A stretch of DNA of 64,000 nt. Source: Roseburia_C amylophila. Its GTDB lineage: Bacteria > Bacillota > Clostridia > Lachnospirales > Lachnospiraceae. The stretch lies in contig NZ_JAOQKI010000012.1 of NCBI RefSeq assembly GCF_025567465.1, positions 1-64,000 on the forward strand. Direction: 5' to 3'. The translations under genes and the position numbers were made by a program. Under the pieces are notes generated by a model, which was not told where the DNA came from, did no database searches, and saw only the letters and a list, made by a program, of their open reading frames with translations. How positions within the stretch are numbered: position 1 is the stretch's first letter; every line of letters begins with the position of its first letter. Below are positions 27,607-36,332 of this stretch, piece by piece.

Positions 27607-28779
27607 ATGAAATGGACAAACCGGGGACATCAGTTAGACCATGTAAAATCAATCTATGGAGAGAAAACTAAAATATATATTTATGGAGCAGGAATCTATG
27701 GAGCTGATTTGTATCATAGAATCAATTGGCTTGGAAATATAGATGGTTTTATAGACCGCAACGTAGAAAAACAACAGAATGGTTATCTGGGAGAGCAGGT
27801 AATTGCACCGGAAAAGATTCTTCAAAAAGTAGATGAGGAACATATTATTATTGTTGCTATGGAAAAAAAGGCTGCCGAGCAGGTTATGAGGCTGCTTAGA
27901 ACGGCAGGATATATAAAGGCTCTCGATTGTTTTTATATCGAAGACTTTCTGGATTTTTATACCTATCAGCAATATGCTTTTTTTGCAGCCGATAAGTTAA
28001 TGATTTCTTCTGTTTGTATGATTCCAAGTACAGTATGCAATTTAAAATGCAAGGATTGTTTGAATTTTTCACCATATTTTAAAAAGCATATTATACATGA
28101 TTTTACCTTTGTAAAAAGAGATATTGATACGCTGTTTCGGTGGATTGATTATACTCCAAGGTTTCAGGTTTCCGGGGGAGAGCCTTTGCTGAATAAAGAT
28201 TTGGGAAGGACACTGGTTTATCTGGATGAAAATTACAGAAACAGGATTGAAAGTATAGAAACTGTAATTAATGGAAGTATTGTACCGGGTGATGAACTAT
28301 GCCGGTTGATGAAAGAACATCGTATAAAGGTTTATCTGGATGATTATCGTGAGAATGTACCTCAGTTAAGGGAAACCTATACACAAACAGTAGAAAAACT
28401 GGAAAAATATGGCATTGAGTGGATTGACAATTATGTTCCGGAATGGTTCAGTCTGGATGTGGAACATACAGAACACAGTGATATGACTGATTTACAACTG
28501 GAAAACTATTTTGATAATTGCGGCAGCCCGTGGAACTGCCTGGAAAATGAAAGATTGTACTCCTGCAATTTTGCACATTTTGCAGCGAAGGCAGGAATTA
28601 TAGAAGAAACAGAAAATGATTACTTTGACCTTAAAGATTATTCAGAAGTCCGAAAAACGGAGTTACTTGAATTCCTACTGAAATATACTACAAAAGGTTA
28701 TGTGGATTTTTGTAAAAAATGTGCAGGCTGGTCAGAGGCAAACTGTAATAAAGTGAAGGTTGCAGAGCAGATAGAATAG
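27607..28779 (+). CDS. Radical SAM enzyme with N-terminal Rossmann-like domain (3 of 3)
   Basis: This 390-residue third paralogue has IYGAGIYGADLY and GFIDRNVEK in the N-terminal domain, then Cys144, Cys148, Cys151 (CX3CX2C), VSGGEPLLN, LDDYR, and the four conserved downstream cysteines (CGSPW, SCNFAHF, CKKC). The three copies differ across their whole length, so they are old duplications with probably distinct substrates or acting in sequence. The fold is that of a cytoplasmic SAM-dependent enzyme. No maturation peptide or SPASM partner is nearby, which argues against peptide natural-product chemistry. Confidence 0.8.
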   Translation: MKWTNRGHQLDHVKSIYGEKTKIYIYGAGIYGADLYHRINWLGNIDGFIDRNVEKQQNGYLGEQVIAPEKILQKVDEEHIIIVAMEKKAAEQVMRLLRTAGYIKALDCFYIEDFLDFYTYQQYAFFAADKLMISSVCMIPSTVCNLKCKDCLNFSPYFKKHIIHDFTFVKRDIDTLFRWIDYTPRFQVSGGEPLLNKDLGRTLVYLDENYRNRIESIETVINGSIVPGDELCRLMKEHRIKVYLDDYRENVPQLRETYTQTVEKLEKYGIEWIDNYVPEWFSLDVEHTEHSDMTDLQLENYFDNCGSPWNCLENERLYSCNFAHFAAKAGIIEETENDYFDLKDYSEVRKTELLEFLLKYTTKGYVDFCKKCAGWSEANCNKVKVAEQIE

Positions 28780-28798
28780 TGGTTATACGGAGGCATTT

Positions 28799-31282
28799 AT
28801 GAAACAGTCTGAGAGAAAAAAAGTACAGTCTATTCTTGAAAATATACGAAAACAGCATAATATATTGGAAAGTCTGCCAGAGAAAGAAGTCTTTGCTCTG
28901 CTGGAAGAAAATCAGGGCACAATCATTGAACTGGGAAATTATGTGGAACAGAATATGGGACAGACAGCACCTTTTATCAGAATGTTGGAAGAGTATTGTG
29001 AGCTTGTATATCAGATGTTTCAGAGCATGAAAAAAAACAACAGACTTCAGGCAGCAGTGGAAAATGAAAGAGCAGGAAAAAAGTTGGAGCAGGCAGAAGA
29101 TTATTATGTAAAGCATCTGCTGTATAGAAAATATGAAATATTGTTTCTGCCATATAAAGCAGCTATGTGGGATTCTATGGAAAGCATATATTTGGCTGCC
29201 GAACAAAATTCAAAGTGTAGAGTGTCTGTAATGCCAGTTCCTTATTACCTTTTGGAGGATGGAAAGAAAACAGCAGTATATGAAGGAAATCGATTCCCGG
29301 AAGGATTACCCATTGTAGATGCATATCAATATAAGCTTAAAGAGGAACGACCGGATGTAATCTTTATACATAATCCTTATGATGGATATAACCGGGTAAC
29401 CAGAGTTGAGGAACAGTTTTACAGCAGTGAATTAATAAAATATACCAGCCATTTGTGTTATGTTCCCTATGATGTCGTAAATGAAAACAGTTTTAATGAG
29501 ACGTATTGTATTGTGCCGGGTGTAAGAAATGCATGGAAGATTTTCGTACAGTCTGAAAAACTGAGAGAAATCTATGCAAAATATGTCGGGGCAGATAAAG
29601 TGGTTGCTTTGGGTTCACCGAAGATAGATAAGATTCTGAAAGGAAGAAATGGAGTGACAGTTCCGATGCAGTGGGAGAAAGTAATTGGAACAAAAACAGT
29701 ATTTCTTTTGAATACGCATGTGTCACGGATTATCAATGAAAAGACAGGAGCATTTACTTTTTTGCGAAAGGTTGCAGAGTTCTTTGAAGAGCACAAGGAT
29801 ATCGTGCTGATTTGGAGACCGCATCCATTAAGTGAGAGCACTGCACTGGCAATGAACCGGAAAATATATGAGAAATATGAAGCAGTTATCCGGCAATTCA
29901 AAAAAATAGAGAATGTGATTTATGATGATACACCAGACATGCATTGTGCAATAGCGTTAAGTGATGCATACTTTGGTGATGGAGGTTCTTTGCTGACTTT
30001 GTATAAAGTCACAGGAAAGCCGGTTTATCTTCTGGATTCTGATGTTGATAATCTTAAAGTGACACCGGCAGAGCAGTTCTCTTGTGCGAATTTGATGGAA
30101 TTGGAGCAGGAAGTCTGTTATGGAACAGGAAGAGCCTGCAATACATTGTTTGCAATCAACCGGAAGACGAAAACGGTACAATATATACGAAGTATTTTAG
30201 AAGAAAATCGTATGCAGGAAAATGCATATGGTTATGTGGTTTCTACAGAAGAGAAGATATTCATGCTGCCAAATTTTGCCAGACATATCGCAGTTGTTGA
30301 TAAAAAAACAAAAGAAGTACATTATCTTCCAAACTATTACAAAAAAGAAGATGATTTAAAATGTGTTTCAGCAATAAGACAGGAGAATAAATTGGTAATT
30401 ACACCACTTTTTTCTGGAGATCCGGTGCTTGTTTTAAATCTTGAGACAGAAGAAATAAAGAAAAGAGCGCTTCCGGAAGATAAAGATAACCGGAGAAGCT
30501 TTTATTATGGTCAAAGCTGTATCAATAATGAAAAGTTGTATATTCCGATACGGACAGAAAACCGGATATTGGAAATTGCGAGAGAAGAGGTTATCAGTCA
30601 TAAACTGGAAAAAATAAATGGTGGATTCATGCAGTGCATATTCTGGGATGATAAGCTGTGGATACTTCCAGCAGATGGACAATATTTGCTGCAATGTAGT
30701 AAGGATTTTAGGCAGTTAAATAAGATTGAATATGATGAATTTATACCAATGGAAGACAAGGATAAGACATTTCTGTTTTATCGGATGGTACTGCAGAAAG
30801 AGAATTTATGGCTGATACCAAGAAATGTCCCATATTTTATTAAAATAGAGAAAAATGGAAAACCAACTCGAATTGATATAGACCATATTGAAGTGATAGA
30901 ATATTTAAGACAGCATGAACAGCCATTTTCAGAGGCGGTTGCAGTAGAAGATAAAATATATTTTCCACCATTTATGCTTACGGATTTCTATGTGCTGGAT
31001 ACGAAAGATAACAGTCTGAAAAAAGAATGTTTTCAGACGCAGCATACAGAAGAACTGGTGTCTCAAATTCTGGAATGTAAAGGAGAAAAAGAATATATTT
31101 ACCGTTCTTCACTGTTTGGATTTTCTTATTTTGCAGATTTGGTAAGAAATAAGAAAGACATTTATGCAAAGCAGAGAAAAAATGCGGTACTGGATACTTT
31201 TGCACGGAATGATGGAAGTGCTGGAAAAGGAATTTTTGATTATGTTTGTAATGAAATAATGGATGCATCGGAGGAAGACTGA
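28799..31282 (+). CDS. TagB/TagF-like phosphotransferase fused to a propeller-like domain
   Basis: This 827-residue protein begins with helices (about 1-95), then a CDP-glycerol glycerophosphotransferase-like GT-B domain (about 100-460) with FIHNPYDGYN, VALGSPKIDK, LIWRPHPL and DAYFGDGGSLLTLYK. The last 350 residues repeat short strands of the form EKIFMLP, NKLVITP, EKLYIPI, DKLWILP and DKIYFPP, which looks like a beta-propeller. The family transfers polyol phosphates from CDP-donors, making phosphodiester links. A member of this family is part of the Clostridioides difficile type A flagellin modification. The fused propeller is unusual. Confidence 0.75.
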   Translation: MKQSERKKVQSILENIRKQHNILESLPEKEVFALLEENQGTIIELGNYVEQNMGQTAPFIRMLEEYCELVYQMFQSMKKNNRLQAAVENERAGKKLEQAEDYYVKHLLYRKYEILFLPYKAAMWDSMESIYLAAEQNSKCRVSVMPVPYYLLEDGKKTAVYEGNRFPEGLPIVDAYQYKLKEERPDVIFIHNPYDGYNRVTRVEEQFYSSELIKYTSHLCYVPYDVVNENSFNETYCIVPGVRNAWKIFVQSEKLREIYAKYVGADKVVALGSPKIDKILKGRNGVTVPMQWEKVIGTKTVFLLNTHVSRIINEKTGAFTFLRKVAEFFEEHKDIVLIWRPHPLSESTALAMNRKIYEKYEAVIRQFKKIENVIYDDTPDMHCAIALSDAYFGDGGSLLTLYKVTGKPVYLLDSDVDNLKVTPAEQFSCANLMELEQEVCYGTGRACNTLFAINRKTKTVQYIRSILEENRMQENAYGYVVSTEEKIFMLPNFARHIAVVDKKTKEVHYLPNYYKKEDDLKCVSAIRQENKLVITPLFSGDPVLVLNLETEEIKKRALPEDKDNRRSFYYGQSCINNEKLYIPIRTENRILEIAREEVISHKLEKINGGFMQCIFWDDKLWILPADGQYLLQCSKDFRQLNKIEYDEFIPMEDKDKTFLFYRMVLQKENLWLIPRNVPYFIKIEKNGKPTRIDIDHIEVIEYLRQHEQPFSEAVAVEDKIYFPPFMLTDFYVLDTKDNSLKKECFQTQHTEELVSQILECKGEKEYIYRSSLFGFSYFADLVRNKKDIYAKQRKNAVLDTFARNDGSAGKGIFDYVCNEIMDASEED

Positions 31283-31283
31283 C

Positions 31284-32138
31284 GTGAAATATTTAATCCT
31301 TGGAGTGAATGGAATGGCAGGACATATGGTGGCACAGTACCTGCTGGAACAAAAACATGATGTAACAGGGTTTGCAAAAAAAGAAAGTGCGATATGTAAG
31401 ACAATCATAGGTGATGCCTGCAGGAAAGACGAGCTTTTGGATGCAATTACAGCTGATGATTTTGATGTGGTGGTAAATTGTATTGGAGTATTGAATACGG
31501 CAGTAGATAAGAAACTTTCGGATGGAATTTATTTAAATAGCGTATTCCCACATTTTCTGGCAGAAAAGTTAGAGAATACAAAAAGTAAGCTGATACATAT
31601 CAGTACAGATTGTGTCTTTGAAGGTACAAAAGGAAAGTATACAGAAGAAGATCTACCGGATGCAACATCCTATTATGGACGTTCTAAGGCATTGGGAGAA
31701 GTTTTTGATAACCGTAATCTTACAATCAGGACTTCGATTGTAGGACCGGAATTAAAGGAAAATGGAATCGGACTTTTTCACTGGTTTATGTTGCAGAGAA
31801 ATTCTGTGAGCGGATATAAAAATGTAATCTGGTCCGGTGTTACAACCTTACAACTGGCAAAAGCAATTGAAGCAGATGGAAAGAAGAATCAAAAAGGACT
31901 TTACCATCTGGTAAATAATGAAGAAATCAGTAAGTATGCATTATTAGGATTGTTTAATCAATATTGCAGAGAAAAGAAGATTGAAATAAAAGAAAATTGT
32001 AGTATTGTTAATAATAAGTCATTGGTTAATACGCAGGATGAAATTTTTGAAGTGCCGTCTTATGATAAGATGGTAGAAGAAATGGCAGAATGGATACAGA
32101 AACATTCACAGCTTTATCAACAGTATAAAGGAGTATAG
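31284..32138 (+). CDS. RmlD-like SDR reductase of a 6-deoxy-amino-sugar pathway
   Basis: This 284-residue short-chain reductase starts VKYLILGVNGMAGHMVAQYL, with the dinucleotide motif GxxGxxG at about 7-12. It also has ISTDCVFEG and the catalytic YGRSK near 136-140. It lies beside a CapG-like epimerase and a CapE-like dehydratase and should reduce the 4-keto group of their intermediate. At 284 residues it lacks the C-terminal cupin domain of CapF/WbjC, so it is more like WbvR of the UDP-L-QuiNAc route. It starts at GTG 31284 with GGAGG at 31270-31274. Confidence 0.75.
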   Translation: MKYLILGVNGMAGHMVAQYLLEQKHDVTGFAKKESAICKTIIGDACRKDELLDAITADDFDVVVNCIGVLNTAVDKKLSDGIYLNSVFPHFLAEKLENTKSKLIHISTDCVFEGTKGKYTEEDLPDATSYYGRSKALGEVFDNRNLTIRTSIVGPELKENGIGLFHWFMLQRNSVSGYKNVIWSGVTTLQLAKAIEADGKKNQKGLYHLVNNEEISKYALLGLFNQYCREKKIEIKENCSIVNNKSLVNTQDEIFEVPSYDKMVEEMAEWIQKHSQLYQQYKGV

Positions 32139-32142
32139 CATA

Positions 32143-33267
32143 ATGAAAAAATTGAAAGTGATGACAATTGCCGGAACAAGACCTGAATTGATTCGATTAT
32201 CAGAAATTATAAAGAAAGCAGATTTGTATTTTGAACATATATTTGTGCATACTGGTCAGAATTATGACGCAAGGTTAAATGATATTTTTTATGATGATTT
32301 AAAATTAAGAAAGCCGGATTATTATCTGAATGTAGTTGGAGACAATCTGGGAGAAACGATGGGAAATATTATTGCAAAATCCTATGAACTGATGCAGAAG
32401 GTAAAACCGGATGCATTGCTGATACTGGGGGATACCAATTCCGCATTGACTGCAATTTCTGCAAAACGTTTAAAGGTTCCGATTTTTCATATGGAAGCGG
32501 GAAACAGATGCTTTGATGAGAATCTTCCGGAGGAAACTAACCGACGTATTGTAGATCATATTTCGGATGTCAATCTTCCATATACAGAACATGCAAGAAG
32601 ATATCTGATTTCAGAAGGAATTCGAAAAGAACATATTTATGTAACCGGTTCTCCGATGAAAGAGGTGATTCTGGCACATCAGAAAGAAATCGATGAAAGC
32701 AATGTGCTGACCACTCTTGGACTGACAGAAAAGAATTATATTGTTCTTTCAGCACACAGAGAAGAAAATATTGATAATGAGAAACATTTTGAAAGTCTGA
32801 TGAATGCGGTAAATAAGATGGCAGAAAAATATCAGATGCCGGTTATTTATTCTTTGCATCCAAGAAGTGCCAAATTTGTAGAACAGCGTAATTATCAGTT
32901 CCATCCACTGGTAAGGAAAATGCCGCCATTTAATTTTACCGATTATAGTGCGTTGATGAAACATGCTTTTTGTGTGGTATCAGATAGTGGAACTATGCCG
33001 GAAGAATCGGCGGTCAGTCATTTCCCGGCAGTATGTATCCGCACTTCTACCGAGCGGCCGGAAGCATTGGACAAGGGCTGTTTTGTAATTGGTGGGATTA
33101 CAGAAGAATCTTTGTTACAGTCTGTTGATATGGCTGTGAGAATGGCTGAACTGGGAGATTTTGGAGAAGCAGTTCCGGATTATGAAGCCGTAAATGTTTC
33201 TTCAACTGTAATAAGAATTGTTCAGAGCTATACACGCATTATTGACGATAAGGTCTGGAGGAAATAG
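32143..33267 (+). CDS. UDP-N-acetyl-sugar 2-epimerase, CapG/WbjD/FnlC-like
   Basis: This 374-residue non-hydrolysing UDP-HexNAc 2-epimerase has TIAGTRPELIRL at the N-terminus, HTGQNYD, then FHMEAGNRCFDENLPEETNR (about 112-131) and LSAHREENI. The wording of the MEAGNRCFD block is closer to CapG/FnlC, which act on 6-deoxy L-sugars, than to WecB. It likely inverts C2 of the reduced intermediate to give UDP-L-QuiNAc or UDP-L-FucNAc. The gap to the reductase is only 4 bases and to the next gene 3. Confidence 0.8.
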   Translation: MKKLKVMTIAGTRPELIRLSEIIKKADLYFEHIFVHTGQNYDARLNDIFYDDLKLRKPDYYLNVVGDNLGETMGNIIAKSYELMQKVKPDALLILGDTNSALTAISAKRLKVPIFHMEAGNRCFDENLPEETNRRIVDHISDVNLPYTEHARRYLISEGIRKEHIYVTGSPMKEVILAHQKEIDESNVLTTLGLTEKNYIVLSAHREENIDNEKHFESLMNAVNKMAEKYQMPVIYSLHPRSAKFVEQRNYQFHPLVRKMPPFNFTDYSALMKHAFCVVSDSGTMPEESAVSHFPAVCIRTSTERPEALDKGCFVIGGITEESLLQSVDMAVRMAELGDFGEAVPDYEAVNVSSTVIRIVQSYTRIIDDKVWRK

Positions 33268-33270
33268 CAC

Positions 33271-34245
33271 ATGAGATACACCTGTAAAACCAACATAAAT
33301 GAATTGAGAACTTCCTATGACTATCTGGTTGGCTGGGGTGCCGGAAGGGATGAATATGACAGACGATATAATTTAAGCCTGTATCAATTGGATTATATGA
33401 TTGATGCGGCCGAAGAGAACTGGGGGAAAATCCGCTGTGGCATAAAGATGGAATCCCAGGAAATATTAAAGAATCTTGTCGGAAAAAAGGTCTGCTTTAT
33501 TATATATCCGAATATTGAACTGGAGATAATGCCGGAAATAGAAAAATACCTCAAAGAGTATGATTTTATTGCATCCCGGTTAATTGACTGTCCACAGGCA
33601 CCGTATTTACATTCTTATGCAACGGCAAATGAAGATATTATTTTTGCACAATTAATAGAGACAATGGGAATAAAGAATCCGTTGTATGTTGACATCGGGG
33701 TTTGCCATCCGGTAGTCAGAAATAATACTTACCTTCTGTATGAAAAAGGTTATACCAATGGCATATTAATAGAGCCGAATGGAAATATGTGTGAACTGGC
33801 ACAGATATATCGACCAAAGAATAAAATTGTTGAGGCGGGAGCCAGTGGTGACGAAGGTGGAATTCTCCGCTATTATATGAATCATCAGTCCAGCTTGAAA
33901 GGTTATAATACATTTAACCAGGAGGTTGCAGAACGAGAAGGATTTGCAGACAATTATAAGGATGTTCCGGTAATGAATATCAATCGTATTCTGGAAGAAA
34001 ACTGTACCAAAGCCCCGGATATTATTGACATTGATACAGAAAGCATGGACTTTGAAATATTGGAAGCTTTAGATACAGATCGTTTTCGAGTAAAGCTGAT
34101 TTGCGTAGAAGTATGGGGACGGGAAGCTGAATTTTCGCAGATGATGGAGAAAAAAGGCTATGTTCATTATATGTCTACGATAGAAAATACACTTTATATT
34201 GCAAAAGAGGCAGCAGAGCAGCTAAGAAACAGGAGGATTAGATAG
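33271..34245 (+). CDS. FkbM family methyltransferase
   Basis: This 324-residue protein has a C-terminal FkbM-type SAM methyltransferase domain (about 115-310): YVDIGVCHPVVRNNTYLLYE with the acidic residue of the SAM loop, GILIEPN, then DIIDIDTESMDFEIL and LICVEVW. The N-terminal 110 residues contain a partial Rossmann fold (KKVCFIIYPNIELEI) of unclear role. FkbM enzymes O-methylate sugars or small molecules. It sits inside the amino-sugar block, so methylation of a glycan sugar is likely. It ends directly before the CapE-like gene. Confidence 0.8.
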   Translation: MRYTCKTNINELRTSYDYLVGWGAGRDEYDRRYNLSLYQLDYMIDAAEENWGKIRCGIKMESQEILKNLVGKKVCFIIYPNIELEIMPEIEKYLKEYDFIASRLIDCPQAPYLHSYATANEDIIFAQLIETMGIKNPLYVDIGVCHPVVRNNTYLLYEKGYTNGILIEPNGNMCELAQIYRPKNKIVEAGASGDEGGILRYYMNHQSSLKGYNTFNQEVAEREGFADNYKDVPVMNINRILEENCTKAPDIIDIDTESMDFEILEALDTDRFRVKLICVEVWGREAEFSQMMEKKGYVHYMSTIENTLYIAKEAAEQLRNRRIR

Positions 34246-35259
34246 ATGGGATTCTTTACAGACAAAACATTGATGATTACAGGTGGAACTGGTTCTTTTG
34301 GAAATGCGGTTCTGAAAAGATTTTTAGATACCGATATCAAAGAAATCCGTATTTTTTCGCGAGATGAAAAGAAACAGGATGATATGAGAAAGTTGTATAA
34401 TAATACAAAAATTAAATTCTACATTGGAGATGTTCGTGACATACGAAGCGTACAGGATGCAATGCATGGTGTAGATTTCATATTTAGTGCAGCTGCATTA
34501 AAACAGGTTCCGTCCTGCGAATTTTTCCCGATGGAAGCGGTTCGAACCAATATAATTGGTACAGATAATGTATTAACAGCAGCAATTCAGGCGGATGTGC
34601 AGAAGGTAATTTGTCTTTCTACTGATAAGGCTGCATATCCGATTAATGCGATGGGTATCAGTAAGGCGATGATGGAACGTGTTTTTGTGGCAAAATCAAG
34701 AACAACAGATGTGACTACAATCTGCGGAACCCGTTATGGTAATGTAATGTGCTCCAGAGGTTCTGTTATTCCACTGTTTATCGATCAGATAAAGAGCGGA
34801 AAGCCGATTACAGTTACAGACCCTGAAATGACACGTTTTTTAATGAGCTTGGATGAGGCTGTGGATTTGGTAATGTTTGCGTTTGAAAATGCAAAGCCTG
34901 GAGACATTATGGTGCAGAAGGCTCCGGCATGTACAATCGGAGTTCTGGCACAGGCCGTAAGAGAACTTTTCCATGATACCAATGAAATTCATTATATCGG
35001 AACAAGACATGGCGAGAAAAAGTATGAAACTCTTTTGACCAGAGAAGAATGTATGCATGCATTTGACCTTGGAAATTTCTATCGTGTTCCGGCGGATAAC
35101 AGAGATTTAAATTACGAACAGTACTATGAAAAGGGTCAGGTAGAGAAAGCAAAATTAGAAGAATTTACATCGGATAATACCACGATTCTGAATGTAGAGC
35201 AGGTAAAGGAAAAACTGCTGTCATTGGAATATGTTCGTAATGAACTGGAAAATATGTAA
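34246..35259 (+). CDS. UDP-GlcNAc 4,6-dehydratase/epimerase, CapE/WbjB/FnlA-like
   Basis: This 337-residue extended SDR has ITGGTGSFG (about 11-19), IFSRDEKKQ and STDKAAYPINAMGISK (about 125-140). Lys128, Met136 and Lys140 match the active-site pattern of CapE-type enzymes, where Met replaces the usual Tyr of YxxxK. The C-terminal TRHGEKKYETLL and ADNRDLNYE blocks are also CapE-like. It converts UDP-GlcNAc to an L-configured 4-keto-6-deoxy sugar, the first step for UDP-L-FucNAc or UDP-L-QuiNAc. Only two of the three pathway genes are adjacent; the FkbM gene splits them. Confidence 0.85.
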   Translation: MGFFTDKTLMITGGTGSFGNAVLKRFLDTDIKEIRIFSRDEKKQDDMRKLYNNTKIKFYIGDVRDIRSVQDAMHGVDFIFSAAALKQVPSCEFFPMEAVRTNIIGTDNVLTAAIQADVQKVICLSTDKAAYPINAMGISKAMMERVFVAKSRTTDVTTICGTRYGNVMCSRGSVIPLFIDQIKSGKPITVTDPEMTRFLMSLDEAVDLVMFAFENAKPGDIMVQKAPACTIGVLAQAVRELFHDTNEIHYIGTRHGEKKYETLLTREECMHAFDLGNFYRVPADNRDLNYEQYYEKGQVEKAKLEEFTSDNTTILNVEQVKEKLLSLEYVRNELENM

Positions 35260-35276
35260 TTTAAGAGGAAATACAT

Positions 35277-36332
35277 ATGTATTACATCAATGAAAATATT
35301 AAGGATTTATACAGAGTAAAATTTCATGATAACCGGGAAGGTGTACTTCGACTGGATATGAATGAAAATCCGGGCGGACTTCCGGAAAAAGTGTTTCGGC
35401 GGGTGATGGAAAAAATCACACCGGAGTATCTTGCAACATATCCGCAGAAGGATAGACTTATGGAAGCAATTGCGAAACATGATGCATTGCTTTATGAAAA
35501 TATTTCTGTAACGGCGGGGTCAGATGAGGCAATGCGGCTGATATTCCAATGTTTTGCAAAAGCAGGTGGGAAAGTTGTTACAGTTGTACCGACCTTTGAA
35601 ATGTATGATGTATATGCCAAAATGTTTGGAATGCAGCATGTGATGGTAGAATATCACGATAATTTTACGGTTGATGTAAATGACATTTGTAAAGAAATAG
35701 ACACTCAGACCAATATTGTTGTATTGCTGAATCCCAACAGCCCGATTGGAACGGTATATCAGGACAATGAAATAGAAGAAATTATAAGAAAAGCGCAGGA
35801 GATGGGGGCGGTCGTAGTGATTGATGAAGCCTATCATTATTTTTATAAAAAGAGTGCTATTTCTTTGGTTAAAAAATATGACAATCTTATGGTGCTTCGG
35901 ACATTTTCCAAACTATTTTCCATGGCAGGACTTCGAATCGGATATGTTGCGGGATGTGAGCAACTTATTTCCTATATTGAAAATGCGGAGTCAACTTTTA
36001 ATGTAAATAATGTTGCGATTCTGTTTGCACTGGAAGTGATCCAGGACAGTGATTTGGAAAAGAAACTGAAAAAAAAGGAGCGGGAAGGCAGACAATGGCT
36101 GTTAAAGAAACTGGAAAAGAAAGAGTATACCTGTTATGCCGGAGAGGGGAACTATATTCTGGTGAAGCCGGTAAAACCATCGGCAGAGGTTGTGGCAGAA
36201 TTAAAAGAAAAAGGAATCTGGATTCGGGATTATAAGAAGGGTGTATTGAGCGGATGGATACGGATTTCCACCGGAGCAAAAAAATACATGAAGCAGTTTT
36301 GGGAGGCATTTCTTGAAGTTGAACGGTCGTAA
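35277..36332 (+). CDS. HisC/CobD-like PLP aminotransferase or decarboxylase
   Basis: This 351-residue fold-type I PLP enzyme has LDMNENPGG near 26-34, LNPNSPIGT (about 151-159), VIDEAYHYF and the PLP lysine at Lys212 in LRTFSKLFSMAGLRIGY. The family includes histidinol-phosphate aminotransferase and threonine-phosphate decarboxylase. A histidine role is unlikely here, between sugar and LicD genes. It could make an amino-alcohol phosphate for the neighbouring cytidylyltransferases and phosphotransferases, but this is inference. It overlaps the LicD gene by 20 bases. Confidence 0.75.
   Translation: MYYINENIKDLYRVKFHDNREGVLRLDMNENPGGLPEKVFRRVMEKITPEYLATYPQKDRLMEAIAKHDALLYENISVTAGSDEAMRLIFQCFAKAGGKVVTVVPTFEMYDVYAKMFGMQHVMVEYHDNFTVDVNDICKEIDTQTNIVVLLNPNSPIGTVYQDNEIEEIIRKAQEMGAVVVIDEAYHYFYKKSAISLVKKYDNLMVLRTFSKLFSMAGLRIGYVAGCEQLISYIENAESTFNVNNVAILFALEVIQDSDLEKKLKKKEREGRQWLLKKLEKKEYTCYAGEGNYILVKPVKPSAEVVAELKEKGIWIRDYKKGVLSGWIRISTGAKKYMKQFWEAFLEVERS

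Noticed and set aside
24008..28779. Radical-SAM genes as a RiPP (peptide natural product) cluster
   Set aside because: No precursor peptide, RRE-type binding domain, protease or exporter gene is nearby; the setting is sugar and flagellar genes.
35277..36332. PLP enzyme as histidinol-phosphate aminotransferase for histidine synthesis
   Set aside because: No other his genes are nearby and the gene overlaps LicD; a role in the glycan pathway fits better.
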